DNA of 10,000 bases from positions 7,501-17,500 of the forward strand of contig JACVTC010000246.1 in NCBI GenBank assembly GCA_016946835.1, given 5' to 3'. Below the pieces are notes generated by a model. It was not told the DNA's origin. It saw nothing but the letters and a program-made list of their open reading frames with translations, and did not search any database. Below, one piece after another: positions 7,094 through 10,000 of this stretch. The translations under genes were made by a program, and so were the position numbers. The number at the start of each line of letters is the position of its first letter. Position 1 is the first letter of the stretch. Source of the DNA: Neocallimastix lanati (nom. inval.) (Eukaryota > Neocallimastigomycota > Neocallimastigomycetes > Neocallimastigales > Neocallimastigaceae).

Positions 7094-8179
7094 ATGGAGG
7101 ATAACAATGCAACTTACAAGGATGGATTTGCTGGCAACCGCCGTTACTTCAAGGGATTTCTCGCTAAAATTGAACTTATTTTCATGCTCCACCCAGACAG
7201 ATTCCAAAACGATACTACCAAAATTGCTTATATTATTTCAAGACTTTATGGAAAAGCTATGAATTGGGCAGCTACTCTAATAGAAAATAGAGATCCTTGC
7301 CTAAAGAACTACGAAGGATTCGTTTTAAGACTCAAAGCCGCTTTAGGTAATAATGATGCTACCTTTGTCGCTAATCAAAAGCTCAGAACAATTAAGCAAA
7401 AACGTCTTGGGAATGTAGGAAACTACATTCTTGAGTTCAATAGGTACGCTGACGAGTCATCATGGAATGAGGAAGCAAAAATGGACGCTTTCCTCGCTGG
7501 TCTTAATGAACAGATCGCTACCAAAATACTTGAGATGTTTCCTGAGCCATCTTCTCTTTTCAACATGTAAACCAGAGCGTCAAGAATCGATTCAATAATC
7601 TCTATCCACAAGCAATTCTTTAACCCCCAAAGAAAATTTAATAACTCTTTTAATATTAACGACAAAAGGCAATCATTCAACAAGAAATCTTCTACCTCTA
7701 AATTCCATGGTCCTTTATCGAAAGAAGAAAAGAATCGAAGAAGAAGAGAAAACCTATGTTTGTATTGTGGTTCTGCTGACCACTTCTTAGAAAAATGTCC
7801 ACTTAAGAACAAAAACAAACCTACTTCCAGTTCACACTTAAGCAATCCAAAGCCAAATACTTCTCCAAGAACAAGAATTTCAGACAAACCTGATGTAAAA
7901 CTCCCAATTTTTGAATTCAATCTTAATGTTTCAAATATTTCTATCAAAACTAAAATTCTTCTTGATTCAGGCTCTCAACTTAGTTTAATGGATATTGAAT
8001 TTGTAAAAGAAAATAACATCCCCTACACTACGGACACCAGTTTTCCAAAGATATCTGGAATCGGAGGTAATCAATCTATTATTGGTGAAACCTACCCAAT
8101 CTCAATCACATATAAAAATCATAACTGCAAAACAAAATTTTATATACTCGATCTTCCATCCTACTATCTCTATCAATGA
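7094..8179 (+). pseudogene. Second Ty3-like element: Gag capsid, CCHC knuckle and protease, one in-frame stop
   Basis: One frame runs from ATG 7094 to TGA 8177-8179 with a single internal TAA at 7568-7570. TTG 7067, upstream, is a less likely start. The first 158 codons resemble the retrotransposon Gag capsid fold: Phe-Leu-x-Lys-Ile-Glu-Leu-Ile-Phe, then Lys-Ile-Ala-Tyr-Ile-Ile-Ser-x-Leu and Ala-x-x-Trp-Ala, as in Ty3-type and PEG10/RTL-type Gag. After the stop the frame continues with Ser-Arg-Ile-Asp, a basic linker and a C-X2-C-X4-H-X4-C knuckle at 7757-7798 (Cys 7757, 7766, 7796; His 7781). A retropepsin follows with Leu-Leu-Asp-Ser-Gly-Ser (Asp codon 7964-7966). The frame ends before the protease C-terminus and no RT is found. 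Codons are less A/T-extreme than in the first element and the sequence is unrelated to it, so it is another family. Confidence 0.88.
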
Positions 8180-8290
8180 GTACTATTCAAGCAATAAAGC
8201 TCGGTATAATAAACATGTATCTAATTGTTCAATTAATTATAGCTTAGAAGATTTTCGTGTGGATTTAATATAGTATTCATATTAAAAATG

Positions 8291-8322
8291 TTCAATCATC
8301 TGTTTCAGGTTGTATGATTGAA
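8291..8322. other. Inverted repeat / hairpin, 9-bp stem
   Basis: TTCAATCAT at 8291-8299 pairs perfectly with ATGATTGAA at 8314-8322 around a 14-nt loop that holds most of the local G and C. It lies about 110 bases after the last codon of the Gag-protease frame. A structural or end-of-element role is possible but nothing else supports one. Confidence 0.5.
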
Positions 8323-8373
8323 TCTTTCATATCTGATATTAATAATAGTAATAAAAAATTTTACAAATGATAA

Positions 8374-8567
8374 TCCTAATAAAAACCTTCAAAAAAAATA
8401 ATAATAAAAATTTTGTATAAAAGATTTTAAAAATAATAATACTAATAATAATTATTAAAATAAAAGTACTAATAAAAATGCTTAAAAATAATGGTACTAA
8501 TAAAAATTTTTAAAAATATTAATATTAATAAAAACTATTAAAATTAAAAATATTAAAACCTTTAAAG
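8374..8567. repeat. Degenerate 28-bp AT-rich tandem repeat
   Basis: Units beginning TACTAATAA or TATTAATAA start at 8440, 8467, 8495, 8523 and, shortened, 8551. They share the layout TACTAATAAAAAT..TTAAAAATA and are 27, 28, 28 and 28 bases long. Weaker copies can be traced back to about 8374. All are diverged, so the array is old. Confidence 0.6.
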
Positions 8568-9138
8568 ACATTTATTTTATCATTTAATTTTTTTAATTCT
8601 TTTTATTTCTTCTTCCCTTTATTATTATTAATTTTATTATTAATTTTTTTAAACTATTTTTTTAAAAAATTTATTTGCTTTGTTTCCTTATTATTTTTTA
8701 AATATAAAATTGTATTATTACTAAAAATAATAATATTATTATTATTATTATTACGGATAATTCTTATTTATTACTATGGAAATATAATAAATTAATAGTA
8801 AAATAATTATAATAATAACAGTAATTAATATATTTATTTTTTATTGCTTTATTACTTTATTACTTTAATACTTTTATACTTTTGTTTTTTATTTATTTAT
8901 ATATTTGTTTATTTATTATAATCTTTATAATAATTTATTTATTTACTTAAAAAGATATATTAATTTTTATTATTAATATTTTAATTTTATATTATCTATT
9001 GATTTTTGTTATTTCTATTTTAATCGATATTATGTATCAATTTTTAAATAAAGTATATATTTTATAATAAAGTATCTTTTTTAATATTATTATCACTACA
9101 ACAGAAACAAAAATAGCATAAGAGTATTGAAAAAATAA

Positions 9139-9812
9139 CTAAAAGAAAGTACCATAATTAATAATGGCTATATTTACTGTATTCTCGGAATCACTAGGTC
9201 CTTTGTCTTGCTTTGAACAAAGTCCATTGTTATAACACAGTTTAGAAGAACATTCGTTGTCATTTGTACATTTATCGTTGTATGCTTTTCCATTTTCCAC
9301 AATACGTATACGAACCGTGTTTCTTAAAAATACCAGGTCTGGTGTATACATCATCACAATGTGTTAGAGGGGCATTTTCGTTAAAAACACACAAATTGTT
9401 TACGCATTTATCATATAAACATTGTGAGTCAGTAGTACATTTATATGAAACACAGACTTCTTCACATAATATATATTATAGATTTAATTTCGGGTTAGGA
9501 TTTAAAAATGTTTCCATAATATACAAAGAAACATTTCCAGTTTTATCTGGTATTTCGATAAAAGGTTTAAGATATTCATTATCTATATCTACACAAATAT
9601 CATTTTTACAATAATAATTAGTATAAAAGTTATCATGAAATGTTAAAACATCATCTTTAGAATGTACTTTTGAATTTTAGTATATATATATATAGTTTTC
9701 TTTTTTTTCGTAATTAGTAATATTTTCGTAACTATATAATTTATTATTTTTTAAATCGGAAGTACTAACAATTTTGATTAAAAAAAATTATATAAACCGT
9801 ACATTTAAACAT
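9139..9812 (-). pseudogene. Broken gene for a secreted cysteine-rich protein
   Basis: On the minus strand an ATG at 9812-9810 starts a hydrophobic stretch like a signal peptide. The main frame runs from about 9784 to 9300, with in-frame TAA at 9679-9677 and 9478-9476. It would join the ATG if the T-run at 9787-9780 had seven instead of eight T. A 7-bp tandem duplication (plus-strand TTTTCCA twice, 9286-9299) then shifts it. Past the duplication the last frame continues to TAG 9141-9139 and contains Gly-Pro-Ser-Asp-Ser. Two similar modules with spacing C-x5-C-x4-C-x4/5-C lie at about 9443-9391 and 9271-9220, with further Cys pairs upstream. The role is unknown; small disulfide-rich extracellular modules are plausible. 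I believe similar short-spaced Cys-rich secreted proteins occur in gut fungi, but this comes from memory. Confidence 0.65.
9286..9299. repeat. 7-bp perfect tandem duplication within the cysteine-rich gene
   Basis: TTTTCCA occurs twice in tandem at 9286-9292 and 9293-9299. Removing one unit brings the two adjoining minus-strand frames into register at Cys-Gly-Lys-Ala-Tyr, so it is very likely the mutation that broke the 3' end of this gene. Confidence 0.8.
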
Positions 9813-10000
9813 TTTAACTATTCAATATAAATAGTACAATTTCCAAAAAATTTTATTAAATAGAAAACATATATTTGATATTTTATAAGATTTTGGTAAG
9901 AATATACCTGAAATAATTATAACGTAATTAGAAATTGCTATTAGCACGATAATTGGCTAAGCATAATAGTAAATTAAGTAAAAAAAAATATAATAAAATA
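9813..10000. other. AT-rich flank upstream of the minus-strand gene
   Basis: No frame or RNA is recognised here. A TATAAATAG occurs at 9826-9834 on the plus strand, which is the wrong direction for the minus-strand gene. The minus-strand sequence just before its ATG also contains a TTTATATT stretch that could act as a promoter element, but composition alone would give such matches. Confidence 0.4.

Larger units (their letters stand above)
8180..9138. other. AT-rich non-coding region after the truncated element
   Basis: The first hundred bases are of ordinary complexity but I recognise no RT remnant in any frame. A hairpin lies at 8291-8322 and a degenerate 28-bp tandem repeat at 8374-8567. 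The rest is A/T low-complexity DNA, including an (ATT)n run at about 8734-8752. No gene is seen. Confidence 0.6.

Noticed and set aside
7423-7947. Minus-strand open frame of 174 codons
   Set aside because: It lies opposite the Gag, zinc knuckle and protease coding of the second element, which have clear motifs; the minus frame has none.
7760-8179. Independent gene starting at 7760
   Set aside because: The TTG at 7760 is inside the zinc knuckle; the frame is continuous with Gag upstream apart from one TAA.
8082-8273. Short plus-strand frame of 63 codons overlapping the protease end
   Set aside because: It overlaps the protease in another frame and shows no RT or other motif; not supported as coding.
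9264-9614. Plus-strand open frame of 116 codons
   Set aside because: It is antisense to the cysteine-rich gene, whose regular Cys spacing supports the minus strand.

Overview
The window looks like a very AT-rich, intergene-rich eukaryotic (fungal) nuclear region holding decayed transposable elements and one broken host-type gene. Intergenic DNA is almost only A and T, with a 45-nt poly(A) run and trinucleotide runs, and coding pieces strongly prefer A/T-ending codons. An anaerobic gut fungus (Neocallimastigomycota) is my best guess. It rests on the composition, the abundance of Ty3/Gypsy DNA and the style of a short-spaced cysteine-rich secreted protein on the minus strand. This is inference; another AT-rich fungus is possible.

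Layout. 1-4295 (+): the 3' part of a Ty3/Gypsy gag-pol: end of Gag with a CCHC knuckle, a long charged linker, an aspartic protease, reverse transcriptase, RNase H and an integrase with HHCC, DD35E and GPF parts. The reading passes through nine frame changes yet keeps essentially every catalytic motif and has no nonsense codon that a frame change does not explain. Eight changes equal loss of one base, mostly in short A-runs. The ninth, right at the gag end, goes the other way and sits on CTT TAA, a slippery-stop arrangement. 4296-5165: end of the element, a hairpin and extremely AT-rich DNA (possible 3' LTR). 5166-5243: a degenerate tRNA-like sequence with A and B boxes and a T-run. 5244-5760: AT-rich DNA with a TATA-like box followed by a hairpin, and an inverted repeat. 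5760-6385: a 45-bp tandem repeat with a homogeneous core and decayed edges. 6386-7093: AT-rich DNA leading into a second, unrelated Ty3-like element. 7094-8179 (+): Gag capsid, CCHC knuckle and protease of that element in one frame, interrupted by a single TAA; no RT or integrase follows. 8180-9138: AT-rich DNA with a hairpin and a 28-bp degenerate repeat. 9139-9812 (-): a broken gene for a secreted cysteine-rich protein, disabled by a 1-base change near its start, two stops and a 7-bp tandem duplication.

The genes do not form one pathway. The two retroelements are independent families in the same orientation, and the minus-strand gene is separate. I see no operon, defence system or new enzymatic system. 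The points most worth a second look are the one-directional frame changes, the gag-pol junction, the DSC protease active site, the 45-bp array and the cysteine-rich family.
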